A stretch of 38,241 nucleotides of DNA from Lachnospiraceae bacterium (GTDB taxonomy: Bacteria; Bacillota; Clostridia; Lachnospirales; Lachnospiraceae): positions 1 through 38,241 of the forward strand of contig JAILQK010000216.1 of NCBI GenBank assembly GCA_024699045.1. The letters are read 5' to 3'. This document shows positions 15,356-23,698 of this stretch, in pieces. The position numbers were made by a program, and so were the translations under genes. Each line of letters begins with the position of its first letter. The first letter of the stretch is position 1. Under the pieces are notes generated by a model, which was given only the letters and a program-made list of their open reading frames with translations, searched no databases and was not told where the DNA came from.

Positions 15356-17176
15356 TCAGGCTTCCCACAGAGCAATGAACTCATCCATATCTATCTTTTC
15401 TTTTTCCAGAAGCAGCTCTGCCGTGCTGTCCAGAACATTCCGGTGTTCATTTATTATAGCTCTGGCCCGTTCATGACATTCTCCGATTATTCGCTTAACC
15501 TCTATATCGATCTCTCTTAAGGTCTGCTCAGACATGCTTCTTCCGTGAGCCAGATCTCTTCCGATAAATACTTCCTCATCATCCTCATCAAAGCTCACTA
15601 CTCCTATCTTACTGCTCATACCATAGGTAGTTACCATCCGTCTTGCAAGCTTTGTCGCCTGCTTAAAGTCATGGGAAGCTCCGGTCGTTACATCATCCTG
15701 TCCGAAGATCATCTCTTCCGCAACTCTTCCACCAAGATCGACCACGATCTGGTTGAGCATTTTGGATCTTGTACGGAACATTTCGTCTTTTTCTGGCAAA
15801 GGCATGGTATACCCCGCAGCGCCCATCCCGGTAGGTATGATCGATATACTGTAAACCGGACCTACTCCCGGAAGCACATGGAAGAGTATAGCATGTCCTG
15901 CCTCGTGATATGCCGTGATCTTCTTTTCCTCATCCGAAATGAGCTTGCTCCGCTTCTCGCTGCCGATGCCCACTTTCACAAAGGAAGCTTTTATATCCTC
16001 CTGTGTTATATATGACCGATTCTCCTTGGCTGTCTTTATGGCAGCCTCATTAAGAAGGTTTTCCAGATCTGCTCCTGTGAATCCTGCCGTCGTTCGCGCG
16101 ATCTGTTCAAGATCCACATCATCGCCCAGCGGCTTGTTCTTTGCATGGACTTTCAGTATATCCTCACGGCCCCGCACATCCGGAGATCCCACACCGATCT
16201 TACGGTCAAACCTTCCGGGTCTCATTATCGCAGGATCAAGGATATCCACACGATTGGTCGCAGCCATGACTATTATCCCCTCGTTTTCACCGAAGCCATC
16301 CATTTCCACAAGAAGCTGATTGAGTGTCTGTTCTCTTTCATCGTGTCCTCCGCCAAGTCCGGTCCCCCTTCGACGGGCCACGGCATCTATCTCATCGATA
16401 AAGACGATACAGGGCAGGTTTTTCTTGGCTTCCGAAAACAGGTCTCTCACCCTTGATGCTCCGACTCCGACAAACATCTCAACAAAATCGGATCCGGATA
16501 TCGAAAAAAACGGCACTCCGGCCTCACCTGCCACTGCTTTGGCAAGAAGTGTCTTTCCGGTACCGGGAGGACCTACAAGTATCACGCCTTTAGGTATTCT
16601 CGCTCCTACGGATGTATATTTTCCGGGGTCCTTAAGGAAATCCACGATCTCCTCAAGATCCTCTTTTTCCTCCACCAGTCCCGCCACATCCTTGAATGAG
16701 ATCTGAGTCTGTCCCGGAGCCAGCATCCTTGCTTTGCTCTTTCCGAAATTCATCATCTTTCCGCCACCGGAAGCCGATCCGGCCTGAGAATTCATCATGG
16801 CCATTATTATCATGACCACGACTATGGATAAGACTACCGGTACTCCGTAGGTAAGCAGGATGTTTTCCTTCTCAACCTCCTCCTCCTCATAATCGGGAAA
16901 GAGCTCCTTCATACTTTCCTCGACCGCGGTTATATCCGCTACATACAATGTATGCACGAGTCCGTTCTTCAGTGTCACCGTGATATCTCCGGTAGGAGTC
17001 TCGGCATTGGGCGATAATATGACCCCTGCAACCGCCTCTTCTTTGAGATCATTCAGAAACATTTTGTAGTTATATGCGTCCTTGGTCTGAAGCTCCATCG
17101 ACATGAAAGATATCAACAGAAGCACCGCTGCCACTATCAGGAAATATATTCCTATCCCTTTGTTTGTATTTCTCAC
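15356..17176 (-). CDS. ftsH: ATP-dependent zinc metalloprotease FtsH
   Basis: Membrane-anchored AAA+ protease for quality control of membrane and soluble regulatory proteins. The 606 residues show two membrane helices (about 9-25 and 109-128) flanking a small external domain, then the AAA module with Walker A GPPGTGKT at 202-209, [10 protein letters not shown] and the second-region-of-homology motif near MRPGRFDRK, and the zinc site HEAGH at 424-428. The start is GTG 17176, four bases after the hpt stop, with GAGGAG at a spacing of 7. The C-terminus ends soon after the protease domain, as in short clostridial FtsH. Order with hpt and tilS matches the conserved Firmicutes cluster. No clear terminator separates it from the Tad leader. 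Confidence 0.98.
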   Translation of the reverse strand: MRNTNKGIGIYFLIVAAVLLLISFMSMELQTKDAYNYKMFLNDLKEEAVAGVILSPNAETPTGDITVTLKNGLVHTLYVADITAVEESMKELFPDYEEEEVEKENILLTYGVPVVLSIVVVMIIMAMMNSQAGSASGGGKMMNFGKSKARMLAPGQTQISFKDVAGLVEEKEDLEEIVDFLKDPGKYTSVGARIPKGVILVGPPGTGKTLLAKAVAGEAGVPFFSISGSDFVEMFVGVGASRVRDLFSEAKKNLPCIVFIDEIDAVARRRGTGLGGGHDEREQTLNQLLVEMDGFGENEGIIVMAATNRVDILDPAIMRPGRFDRKIGVGSPDVRGREDILKVHAKNKPLGDDVDLEQIARTTAGFTGADLENLLNEAAIKTAKENRSYITQEDIKASFVKVGIGSEKRSKLISDEEKKITAYHEAGHAILFHVLPGVGPVYSISIIPTGMGAAGYTMPLPEKDEMFRTRSKMLNQIVVDLGGRVAEEMIFGQDDVTTGASHDFKQATKLARRMVTTYGMSSKIGVVSFDEDDEEVFIGRDLAHGRSMSEQTLREIDIEVKRIIGECHERARAIINEHRNVLDSTAELLLEKEKIDMDEFIALWEA

Positions 17177-17180
17177 TTTA

Positions 17181-17708
17181 TTACTCCTCTACCTCAACGA
17201 TCCCTATATACGGAAGATTCCTGTACTTCTGGGCATAATCAAGACCGTATCCCACAATAAACTCATCCGGGATCACAAATCCCGTGTAATCTATGCTGAC
17301 ATCTACCACCCTTCTGTCGGGTTTGTCAAGCAAAGCGCACAGCTTGACTTCCGCAGGGCCTCTGTCCTTCAATATATCGATCAGATAGTTCATCGTGCGT
17401 CCGGTATCGATTATATCCTCCACAACAAGGATATTTTTCCCTCTTATAGGACGATCAAGATCCAGATCTATCTTCACTACCCCGGAGCTTTCCGTCTCAT
17501 TACCGTAACTTGAGCATCTCATATATTCCATCTCAACCGGCAGCTCGATCCGCTTTGCCAGCTCACAGGCAAATGCAGCCGCCCCTTTGAGGATGCATAC
17601 CATTGTGATCTCCTTGCCTGCAAATTCCTTTGTTATCTGGGCGCCCAGTTCCGCTATTCTTTTATCTACTTCTTCCTCCGTATACATTATCGATATCTTA
17701 TCAGCCAT
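17181..17708 (-). CDS. hpt: Hypoxanthine phosphoribosyltransferase
   Basis: Purine salvage enzyme making IMP or GMP from hypoxanthine or guanine and PRPP. The 175-residue protein carries the PRPP motif LVVEDIIDTGRT at about 94-105 and the aromatic base-binding end region YTGFVIPDEFIVGYGLDYAQ. ATG 17708 overlaps the end of tilS by 8 bp and has GGAG 7 bases upstream inside tilS. The tilS-hpt-ftsH order is the well-known Firmicutes arrangement, where the TilS-Hpt pair in B. subtilis also affects ftsH transcription (established there, not shown here). Confidence 0.97.
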   Translation of the reverse strand: MADKISIMYTEEEVDKRIAELGAQITKEFAGKEITMVCILKGAAAFACELAKRIELPVEMEYMRCSSYGNETESSGVVKIDLDLDRPIRGKNILVVEDIIDTGRTMNYLIDILKDRGPAEVKLCALLDKPDRRVVDVSIDYTGFVIPDEFIVGYGLDYAQKYRNLPYIGIVEVEE

Positions 17709-19098
17709 GTTTCATCTCCATTTTTAATATATTTATTGTCTTTTCGGTCACCTTAAAACGTTCTCCTATACGTCCCGTCGCCGGGATCCATACGATCTCA
17801 TGACCTTTTGTTACAAAATACATTGTATCTCTTTTGTCTGCCGGGATCTTTTCCTCAATAAGAAGGTCTTTAAGCTTTTTATTTCCTCCCTTTATGGAAA
17901 TCTGATCACCCGGCATACGGTGTCTGATCTCCAACACAGAAACATTACCTATTGTAGCATAATCAAGATATTTCGTGTAGCGGTCCGGTTCATTGATCTT
18001 TCCTGTATTTTTCATCCTTTCGGAAACATCCGCATCGATCAGTACGAAGCTGATATCCGGTTCCCCGCAGGCGCTCTTTTCCTGGTGGGATATACCGTCA
18101 GGCAGCTCATATCCGACGGCTTTACGTATTACCAGACGTCTGAAATCCTTAAATGCTTTTATCCCGTATATCAGGTCCGCGTGTCGTCCCGATCTTCCTT
18201 TTGCCAGATCTTTTAAGATATTGATATGGATGCGGCTTATATCCTTTGGCTTTCCCGATACTCGGACAAGTACCTCCTTTATCACTCTTGATGCTACAAT
18301 ATCCGGAAGCCGGTCAAGCCGGTCCAGATCGATTTCAAGGCCGTTATATTGCAGATCTTCCGATCCCCTCACACAATCCCCAAATGCCTGTTCCGTAATC
18401 CCTTCAAGATATTCTTCCACTTCGGATATCTCTTCGGATACTTCACTGATATGAGCAGCGGCCTGCCCGTTTATCCTGATAAGCTCCGGCATCACCGTCT
18501 GCCGGATACGATTCCTTGAAATATCCGTATCCTCATTTGTCGCATCTGTCCGGTATTCTATCCCTGTGGTTTTACAGTATTCCTCCACCTGTTTTCTCGT
18601 AATGCATAGAAGAGGTCTTATATATTTCCCACGAACCGGCAGCATCCCCCTTAGCCCGCGTATCCCGGTCCCTCTGACGGCATTGAATAAAAATGTTTCT
18701 GTCTGATCGTCCATATGATGTGCAAGGGCTATCTTGTCAGCATCCGTTCCCTCAAATATACGATATCTTTCATTTCTCGCCGCTTCCTCAAGCGTGGTCC
18801 CGGTCCTCCCGGAGACCGCTCTGGCATCGATCCGTACGGTTTTCAGCTCTACCCCGAGTTTACCGCATTCTTCAATAACATAATCCATATCGTCAAGCGA
18901 TGCCTGGCCCCTTATCCCGTGCTCAACGTGAATGGCGGATAACGTAAACCCCATACTCGCAGATAATCCGTGAAGCAAAAAAAGAAGGCACATGCTGTCT
19001 GCCCCTCCTGAGACCGCCACGCACACGTGCTCTCCTTTTGTGATCATTTCATGCCTTAAGATATGATCTCTTACCCTGTCTTTGATATCACTTACCAT
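17701..19098 (-). CDS. tilS: tRNA(Ile)-lysidine synthetase
   Basis: ATP-dependent enzyme that converts C34 of the CAU-anticodon tRNA-Ile to lysidine so that it reads AUA. AUA codons are frequent in these genes, so the enzyme should be needed. The PP-loop motif SGGADS is at 30-35, followed by HVEHGIRG and LAHHMDDQTETFLFN. The C-terminal TilS domain ends with LKDLLIEEKIPADKR and an HEIVWIPATGRIGE stretch. The 465 residues match the full-length form. ATG 19098 overlaps the FtsB-like gene by 11 bp, with only a weak ribosome site. Confidence 0.96.
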   Translation of the reverse strand: MVSDIKDRVRDHILRHEMITKGEHVCVAVSGGADSMCLLFLLHGLSASMGFTLSAIHVEHGIRGQASLDDMDYVIEECGKLGVELKTVRIDARAVSGRTGTTLEEAARNERYRIFEGTDADKIALAHHMDDQTETFLFNAVRGTGIRGLRGMLPVRGKYIRPLLCITRKQVEEYCKTTGIEYRTDATNEDTDISRNRIRQTVMPELIRINGQAAAHISEVSEEISEVEEYLEGITEQAFGDCVRGSEDLQYNGLEIDLDRLDRLPDIVASRVIKEVLVRVSGKPKDISRIHINILKDLAKGRSGRHADLIYGIKAFKDFRRLVIRKAVGYELPDGISHQEKSACGEPDISFVLIDADVSERMKNTGKINEPDRYTKYLDYATIGNVSVLEIRHRMPGDQISIKGGNKKLKDLLIEEKIPADKRDTMYFVTKGHEIVWIPATGRIGERFKVTEKTINILKMEMKHG

Positions 19099-19429
19099 CG
19101 TCGGTCTTAAATATTATCTCATTTTCGTGGACAAGTCCGAGCTTCTTTTTGGCCATTTCTTCGGCATATTTTTTAGTCTTTGTATACTTCTCAAACTCAT
19201 CCAGCTCATCGGTCCTGGACTGTTCGGACTCAAGCTGTACCGTTAACTCCGCTTCCTTTTCCTTAAGCGCATTTTTTTTCTCGAGCAAAGTCCTGCTGTC
19301 GACCGCAATGACGGTCATCAAGAGAAACACTATTATCGTTATAGCAAAAACAGAGGGTCTGCTTTGTCTGACTCTCCGATACATGGCTGCTTTTCGTCGA
19401 TCACGTTTTCTGCCGGCATTACGCTGCAT
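19088..19429 (-). CDS. FtsB/DivIC-type septum formation initiator
   Basis: A 113-residue bitopic division protein. A basic cytosolic head (RNAGRKRDRRKAAMYRR) precedes one membrane helix at about 27-44, a coiled coil at about 46-77 (EKKNALKEKEAELTVQLESE) and an extracytoplasmic end with AKKKLGLVHENEIIF, the conserved FtsB/DivIC ending. It stabilises the divisome with FtsL and DivIB-type partners. The start is ATG 19429, with GGGAG 5 bases before it; the longer frame to 19489 has no site. In B. subtilis spoIIE separates divIC from tilS; here they overlap directly. Confidence 0.88.
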   Translation of the reverse strand: MQRNAGRKRDRRKAAMYRRVRQSRPSVFAITIIVFLLMTVIAVDSRTLLEKKNALKEKEAELTVQLESEQSRTDELDEFEKYTKTKKYAEEMAKKKLGLVHENEIIFKTDDGK

Positions 19430-19454
19430 ACACGCTCCCAAAATAAAAATAGTT

Positions 19455-19483
19455 ATGTTAACGATAGCACATTCCATGTTCAA
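19455..19483 (-). promoter_or_regulatory. Promoter of the ftsB/divIC-tilS-hpt-ftsH operon
   Basis: Minus-strand TTGAAC (19483-19478), a 17-bp spacer and TAACAT (19460-19455), located 26 bases before the FtsB-like start. Confidence 0.45.
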
Positions 19484-19516
19484 ATGCAAGATGAACCCGC
19501 TGAAAATGCCGTGATC

Positions 19517-19942
19517 TTACAGACCGGATATCGCCCGGTATAATCTGTTTACCAATGATGTCTCGAAATGTATCCCCACTACGGAAGAGCCTTTGATATG
19601 ACGGATAATATAGCAGATGATCAAAAGGATCCCTAAAAGACATCCGACGACATCGATCGTTTTTCTTGAAAGCTCGATGATCCCGGATATTGACAGAAAA
19701 TATACACCCACCGCCACCAAAAATACCGGCCATAAAGGATGATAATAAAAAGCCCCCGCAAAGTCACCCTTCAGGACTGACGCCAATGCCCTGGTTATCC
19801 CGCACATAGGACACGGGATCCCCAAGACGAAGTCAAGCGGGCATCTGTATATCCCCAATAGCGCTGTGATAAACAGCAGTCCGGTGACAGCAGCTGCCCA
19901 TAACAGATCTCTGATCTGCTTTTTCTTCGGAAATTGTCTCAT
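19517..19942 (-). CDS. DUF2752 small membrane protein
   Basis: A 141-residue membrane protein of the uncharacterised DUF2752 family. The signature is CPLDFVLGIPCPMCGITRAL at residues 34-53 (Cys34, Cys44, Cys47) followed by GDFAGAFYYHPLWP, with about three hydrophobic helices (14-31, 68-90, 96-112). I chose ATG 19942; an ATG at 19990 is in frame but would translate through the long inverted repeat. Neither has a recognisable ribosome site. It lies downstream of the TM2 gene, a pairing common in bacteria, and function is unknown. Confidence 0.75.
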   Translation of the reverse strand: MRQFPKKKQIRDLLWAAAVTGLLFITALLGIYRCPLDFVLGIPCPMCGITRALASVLKGDFAGAFYYHPLWPVFLVAVGVYFLSISGIIELSRKTIDVVGCLLGILLIICYIIRHIKGSSVVGIHFETSLVNRLYRAISGL

Positions 19943-19981
19943 AATAGATAAAGGTGCAGTCTGTAGGCTACAGACTGCACC
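19943..19981 (-). terminator. Perfect 14-bp hairpin with T-rich tail after the TM2 gene
   Basis: GGTGCAGTCTGTAG and its exact reverse complement flank one central base (19953-19981). On the minus strand TTTATCTATT follows at once, so it can act as an intrinsic terminator of the TM2 gene. It also covers the space where the DUF2752 gene would need its translation signals, so it might control read-through into that gene. Confidence 0.5.
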
Positions 19982-20004
19982 ATGACACATTGATCAAAAA
20001 CTGA

Positions 20005-20247
20005 TTACTTTGCATAAGCTCCGTCGATAAATACTATCTCTTCATCCGGACCAAATGCGCTTGAACCATAGGCTTTGGTAAGTGCGATTATCCAGTCTAC
20101 AAGCCACCATATACCGCAGCCTCCGACCGTAATGAGCTTAAGTATGCCTAAGCCGATCTGACCTCTCATAAATCTGTCTACACCAAGCTCTCCGAGAAGC
20201 CATGTAAACAACCATACAAACATGTGCTTATTAAATCTCTTTTCCAT
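20005..20247 (-). CDS. TM2 domain membrane protein
   Basis: An 80-residue protein of the TM2 family: first helix near residues 9-20 ([18 protein letters not shown]), the conserved GxxGxDRF-like turn, then [20 protein letters not shown] and [10 protein letters not shown]. Function of the family is unknown in bacteria. AAAGGAG with AACGAGG before ATG 20247 supports the start. It has its own promoter and a hairpin terminator candidate after it. Confidence 0.88.
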   Translation of the reverse strand: MEKRFNKHMFVWLFTWLLGELGVDRFMRGQIGLGILKLITVGGCGIWWLVDWIIALTKAYGSSAFGPDEEIVFIDGAYAK

Positions 20248-20289
20248 CCTCGTTCTCCTTTGATATGCGGTGTCCTTAAACCAATTAAT

Positions 20290-20318
20290 ATCTTATTCTC
20301 TTTTTCCGGTTATGTCAA
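20290..20318 (-). promoter_or_regulatory. Promoter of the TM2 gene
   Basis: Minus-strand perfect TTGACA (20318-20313), a 17-bp spacer and TAAGAT (20295-20290), 43 bases before the start codon. Confidence 0.55.
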
Positions 20319-20320
20319 AA

Positions 20321-20345
20321 TTTTCTCACTGTCAGAGTGGGAAAA
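20321..20345. promoter_or_regulatory. Operator-like inverted repeat between TM2 and CheX genes
   Basis: TTTTCTCACT and AGTGGGAAAA pair with one mismatch across a 5-base spacer. The repeat lies next to the TM2 promoter -35 and 44 bp upstream of the CheX -35. It may be a regulator site for either gene. Confidence 0.3.
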
Positions 20346-20388
20346 GATTTTCTGAAAAACGAAAAGATCAAAACTTGCAAAATAACAC

Positions 20389-20418
20389 TTGAAATACTTC
20401 TTGCACCTGTTATAGAAT
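20389..20418 (+). promoter_or_regulatory. Promoter of the CheX-like gene, giving a leaderless start
   Basis: TTGAAA (20389-20394) with TATAGA (20411-20416, 16 bp) or TAGAAT (20413-20418, 18 bp). Transcription would begin at about 20423-20425, essentially at the ATG at 20425. Confidence 0.5.
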
Positions 20419-20424
20419 AGATTT

Positions 20425-20925
20425 ATGTATACACTTGATAAGAACAATGTAAGAGAGGTCGTTGAGACATGTGCCGCGGATTCCGGATATGAGATGCATA
20501 TCCTGTATGCGCTCCGTTTTATGGTAGATAACGTTCATACTCCTTTGGAAATAGGAGAACCGTATACAACCGATGGTAAGGACGGGATCTCTTCGGGACT
20601 CTATCAGAAGATCACAGGCGACAGATCGTATTATATCGGTTTTATCGATCTTAAGGAGGGGCTGGCTGCGATAGCAAGGGGCTTTGCCGGAGATGAGTTT
20701 GAAGATGACAGGGACTTTATCAGAGATGCCACCGGCGAATTTATCAACCGCATCAACGGAGAGTTTGTGATCGCATCATCCAAATCCGATATCTCTTTGG
20801 ATATAGAACCTCAGCTGTTTCTTGAAGAGGATGATGCCATGAAAGTGATCAGGCCCAAAAAGATCTACCATATTCCGGTTTCTTTTGGAGGCTTCGAAGC
20901 AGAAATGCTCATTGTTTCGATCTGA
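20425..20925 (+). CDS. CheX-like CheY-P phosphatase family protein
   Basis: A 166-residue protein of the CheC/CheX/FliY family, which dephosphorylates phospho-receiver domains in the cytosol. The active-site pattern ExxNxxxG is seen in DATGEFINRING, residues 101-112 (Glu105, Asn108, Gly112), followed by the usual beta run SLDIEPQLFLEE. Only one such motif is present, as in CheX. No chemotaxis or flagellar gene is nearby, so its partner may be a stand-alone response regulator. The ATG at 20425 has no Shine-Dalgarno sequence and sits at the predicted transcription start; Met24 is a possible alternative. It overlaps the convergent folC by 17 bp. Confidence 0.75.
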   Translation: MYTLDKNNVREVVETCAADSGYEMHILYALRFMVDNVHTPLEIGEPYTTDGKDGISSGLYQKITGDRSYYIGFIDLKEGLAAIARGFAGDEFEDDRDFIRDATGEFINRINGEFVIASSKSDISLDIEPQLFLEEDDAMKVIRPKKIYHIPVSFGGFEAEMLIVSI

Positions 20926-22204
20926 TAAACCGTTCTCTCATAGGTCCTACAAGATAAAGACTTCCGCATATCACCGTAGCTGCAGCTTCAGGCTGCAGCT
21001 TTTTGATACACTCCGTCACATCTGATCCCGGATCCGGGATCATTATCCCGACCTCCCGGGATACTTCTCGTATCGCCTTTTCAAGCTCCGGCATTGTCAG
21101 CGTCCGCGGATTAGGAACTTCGCATACTATCACCTTTTTGGCATGAGGTATGAGCAATTCAAGCATTTTTTTGTATTGCTTATCTTTGAGTATCCCTATA
21201 CACAATATCAGCTTTTGTTCTCCGAAATATTCGGTTAGTGTTTCGGATAACGCTCTGGCTCCGTCCTCATTGTGCGCCCCATCCGCTATAACGAGCGGTT
21301 CTGAAGACAGTATCTCAAATCTTCCCGGCCAGCCTGCCCTCTCGATCCCCAGCTCCATATCCTTTTCCGATACGCGTAATCTGCCTTTGCCCTGTCCGGC
21401 AATAAGCCTTATAGCCTGGATGGCAAGCGCGGCATTTTCAACCTCATATAACCCCGCCATCCTTGTCCTGTAGGTTTTTCCCGACAGCGTAAAAACCTGC
21501 CCTTCCGCCAAAGATGCTTTTATCCTGACGGCAGGTTCGGAAATATAAAGCTCGGCGTCTTTTTCCCTGCAGGTTTCTTTTATGACATTCATTATCCCGG
21601 CATCTGCCCGGTATGTCATAACCCGGCCCCGGGGTTTGATTATCGCCGCTTTTTCCGCGGCTATGAGTGGAAGCGTATCTCCCAGGTACTGCATATGATC
21701 ATAGCTTATCCTGGTGATCACGGACAGCAGTGAGTGATTGATCACATTTGTCGCATCCAGCCTGCCTCCCAGACCGACTTCAAGTATGACCAGGCTGACC
21801 CTGCATTCCAGAAAATAACAGAATGCCATGGCAAGCACAAGCTCAAATTCGGAGGGCCTGCCCAGCTCATGCTCCTCCATATATTTTGCTGCATGATATA
21901 CCCTGCCGGTATAGACCGCTATATCGTTCTCCGATATCTCCTCATAATTGATCCGGATCCTTTCAGAAAAACGCACAAGCTCCGGAGACGTATAAAAACC
22001 GACCCTGTATCCGGCCATATCCAACACCGAAAGAATATACGAAGCAACGCTCCCTTTTCCGTTCGTACCGGCTATATGTATGATATTTAGTTTTTCCTGA
22101 GGATTACCGAGAAGGGACATCAGCGTCCGTATATTATCAAGTCCCAGCTTAGATCCGAATGCCGCCGTATCACGTATGTATTTTACCGCTTCTTCATAGG
22201 TCAT
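20909..22204 (-). CDS. folC: Folylpolyglutamate synthase / dihydrofolate synthase
   Basis: Mur-ligase-like enzyme that ligates glutamate to folates (and often dihydropteroate). The 431 residues show the P-loop GTNGKGS at 46-52, the ARISYDHMQYLGDTLP-type metal region near 165-182, and LVIADGAHNEDGARAL near 306. ATG 22204 overlaps the stop of the folate transporter gene in an ATGA junction, with AAAGGCG upstream. The neighbourhood, a folate ECF component just upstream, fits trapping of imported folate. A plus-strand terminator for the opposing gene is embedded in its 3' end. Confidence 0.95.
   Translation of the reverse strand: MTYEEAVKYIRDTAAFGSKLGLDNIRTLMSLLGNPQEKLNIIHIAGTNGKGSVASYILSVLDMAGYRVGFYTSPELVRFSERIRINYEEISENDIAVYTGRVYHAAKYMEEHELGRPSEFELVLAMAFCYFLECRVSLVILEVGLGGRLDATNVINHSLLSVITRISYDHMQYLGDTLPLIAAEKAAIIKPRGRVMTYRADAGIMNVIKETCREKDAELYISEPAVRIKASLAEGQVFTLSGKTYRTRMAGLYEVENAALAIQAIRLIAGQGKGRLRVSEKDMELGIERAGWPGRFEILSSEPLVIADGAHNEDGARALSETLTEYFGEQKLILCIGILKDKQYKKMLELLIPHAKKVIVCEVPNPRTLTMPELEKAIREVSREVGIMIPDPGSDVTECIKKLQPEAAATVICGSLYLVGPMRERFIRSKQ
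20978..21004 (+). terminator. Intrinsic terminator of the CheX-like gene inside folC
   Basis: AGCTGCAGC and GCTGCAGCT form a perfect 9-bp stem with a TTCAG loop, followed by a run of five T (the last stem base and four more) and then GAT on the plus strand. It begins 53 bases after the CheX-like stop, within the antisense coding region of folC. On the minus strand no T-run follows, so it is one-directional. Confidence 0.75.
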
Positions 22205-22716
22205 GTAAGATGCGCCTTTGCGAACCCGGATGCAGGACGTACGATTGCTGTCAGCAGTATCGTATTTATCGGAAACATTATGATAACTTTAACGATCCTT
22301 CCCGTAAAGATCGGAATAAGCCCGTTCCCATACAGCATCATAAGCCATACCGGATTCAGTATCAGCGAAACTATGATCGTATCCAGTGCCTGAGCTGCTA
22401 TTATCCTCTTAAAGCTTTGGTCTTTTTTCAGGATCAGGCCGTAGATCACGCCCTGGATGATCGCAGATAATGTAAATCCCGGAAAAAACGCTCCGGTCGG
22501 TCTTACGATATAACAAAGGATATCCGACAATCCTCCAAGGATCCCTCCGTACATAGGACCAAAGAGCATGCCCTCTACGGCTATCGGAAGAAATTGCAGT
22601 CTTATCTCCGAAACCTGTGACAGCGGGATCTTAAAAAAACCGAAGATCACGGATATCGCCAAAAGCATCGCCGATATGGTAAGACGTTGTATCGTTCTTC
22701 TCTGCGTCATGATCAT
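22201..22716 (-). CDS. folT: Folate-specific ECF transporter S component
   Basis: Substrate-binding membrane subunit of an energy-coupling-factor transporter. The 171-residue protein has five to six hydrophobic helices, starting RLTISAMLLAISVIFGFF, and the family pattern FLPIAVEGMLFGPMYGGILGGLSDILCYI, with a FFPGFTLSAIIQGVIYG loop. That pattern and its position before folC point to folate. It should work with a shared EcfA/EcfA'/EcfT module located elsewhere. The ATG at 22716 overlaps pyrD by 4 bp; a second ATG lies two codons downstream. Confidence 0.85.
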   Translation of the reverse strand: MIMTQRRTIQRLTISAMLLAISVIFGFFKIPLSQVSEIRLQFLPIAVEGMLFGPMYGGILGGLSDILCYIVRPTGAFFPGFTLSAIIQGVIYGLILKKDQSFKRIIAAQALDTIIVSLILNPVWLMMLYGNGLIPIFTGRIVKVIIMFPINTILLTAIVRPASGFAKAHLT

Positions 22717-23657
22717 ACTGCACCTATAATATCTCTGATGTGCTCCGTTTTGGTTAAGACCATATAATCTTTGATCCCGCGGATGATCTTCCCTGTAATA
22801 TCGGGTTCCGTAAAATTCATCATCCCGACGGCAACCATGGTGGCTCCCGCAAGCATAAGCTCCAGAGCATCTTCTGCTGAGGCAACTCCGCCCATCCCTA
22901 TCACCGGGATCTTAATGGCATGACTTGCTTCATAGACCATTCGCACCGCCACCGGATGTATCGCCGGTCCCGAAAGACCCCCGGTTTTATTTGCAAGTAC
23001 AAATCTCTTTTTATATATATCTATCTTCATTGCCGTCAGGGTATTGATAAGCGATACTCCATCCGCCCCTCCGGCTTCGGCCGCCTTTGCCATATCCGAA
23101 ATGCTTGTTACATTGGGGGTGAGCTTCATTATCACCGGCTTGGAACCGGCTTTGGACTTGCACCGGGAAGTCACCTCCATAAGCATGCCTGCATCCGTAC
23201 CGAACTGGATCGCTCCGCAACTTACATTTGGACAGGAAACATTGATCTCCAGCATGGCCACCCTGTCGTCTTCTGCAAGTCTCTCCACAACCGCCTCATA
23301 TTCCCCGACACTGTGACCGCAGACATTTACTATCACCGGGACATCAAATTCTTCAAGGAATGCCAGATCTCTTTTGATAAAGACATCTACCCCGGGATTT
23401 TGAAGACCGATGGCATTCATCATCCCCGAGGGAGTCTCCGTGACCCTCGGTGTCGGATTCCCTTCCCACGGGTCTCTTGACACCCCTTTGGTTGTAAGCG
23501 CTCCAAGCTTATTCAGATCGACAAATCGCGAATACTCGATCCCCGATCCGAAAGTACCGGAGGCCACCGTTACCGGATTCCTGAAGTGTATCCCGGCAAG
23601 ATCAACACCAAGATCCGGTTCAATGTCTCCTGCAGATTTCTCCTGGTATAGCCTCAT
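22713..23657 (-). CDS. pyrD: Dihydroorotate dehydrogenase catalytic subunit, class 1B
   Basis: FMN enzyme that oxidises dihydroorotate to orotate in pyrimidine synthesis, in the cytosol, as a complex with PyrK. About 314 residues. GVDLAGIHFRNPVTVASGTFG opens the barrel, NVSCPNVSCG near residue 130 holds the class 1 catalytic cysteine, and PVIGMGGVASAEDALEL and AGATMVAVG form the phosphate site of FMN. I chose ATG 23657, with AAGGAG 4 bases upstream; the in-frame GTG at 23675 overlaps no signal. pyrK follows the usual clostridial order, lying 41 bp upstream. Confidence 0.96.
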   Translation of the reverse strand: MRLYQEKSAGDIEPDLGVDLAGIHFRNPVTVASGTFGSGIEYSRFVDLNKLGALTTKGVSRDPWEGNPTPRVTETPSGMMNAIGLQNPGVDVFIKRDLAFLEEFDVPVIVNVCGHSVGEYEAVVERLAEDDRVAMLEINVSCPNVSCGAIQFGTDAGMLMEVTSRCKSKAGSKPVIMKLTPNVTSISDMAKAAEAGGADGVSLINTLTAMKIDIYKKRFVLANKTGGLSGPAIHPVAVRMVYEASHAIKIPVIGMGGVASAEDALELMLAGATMVAVGMMNFTEPDITGKIIRGIKDYMVLTKTEHIRDIIGAV

Positions 23658-23698
23658 TCTACTCCTTATCTCCACTTATCGAAGGTTTCGTACGTGGA

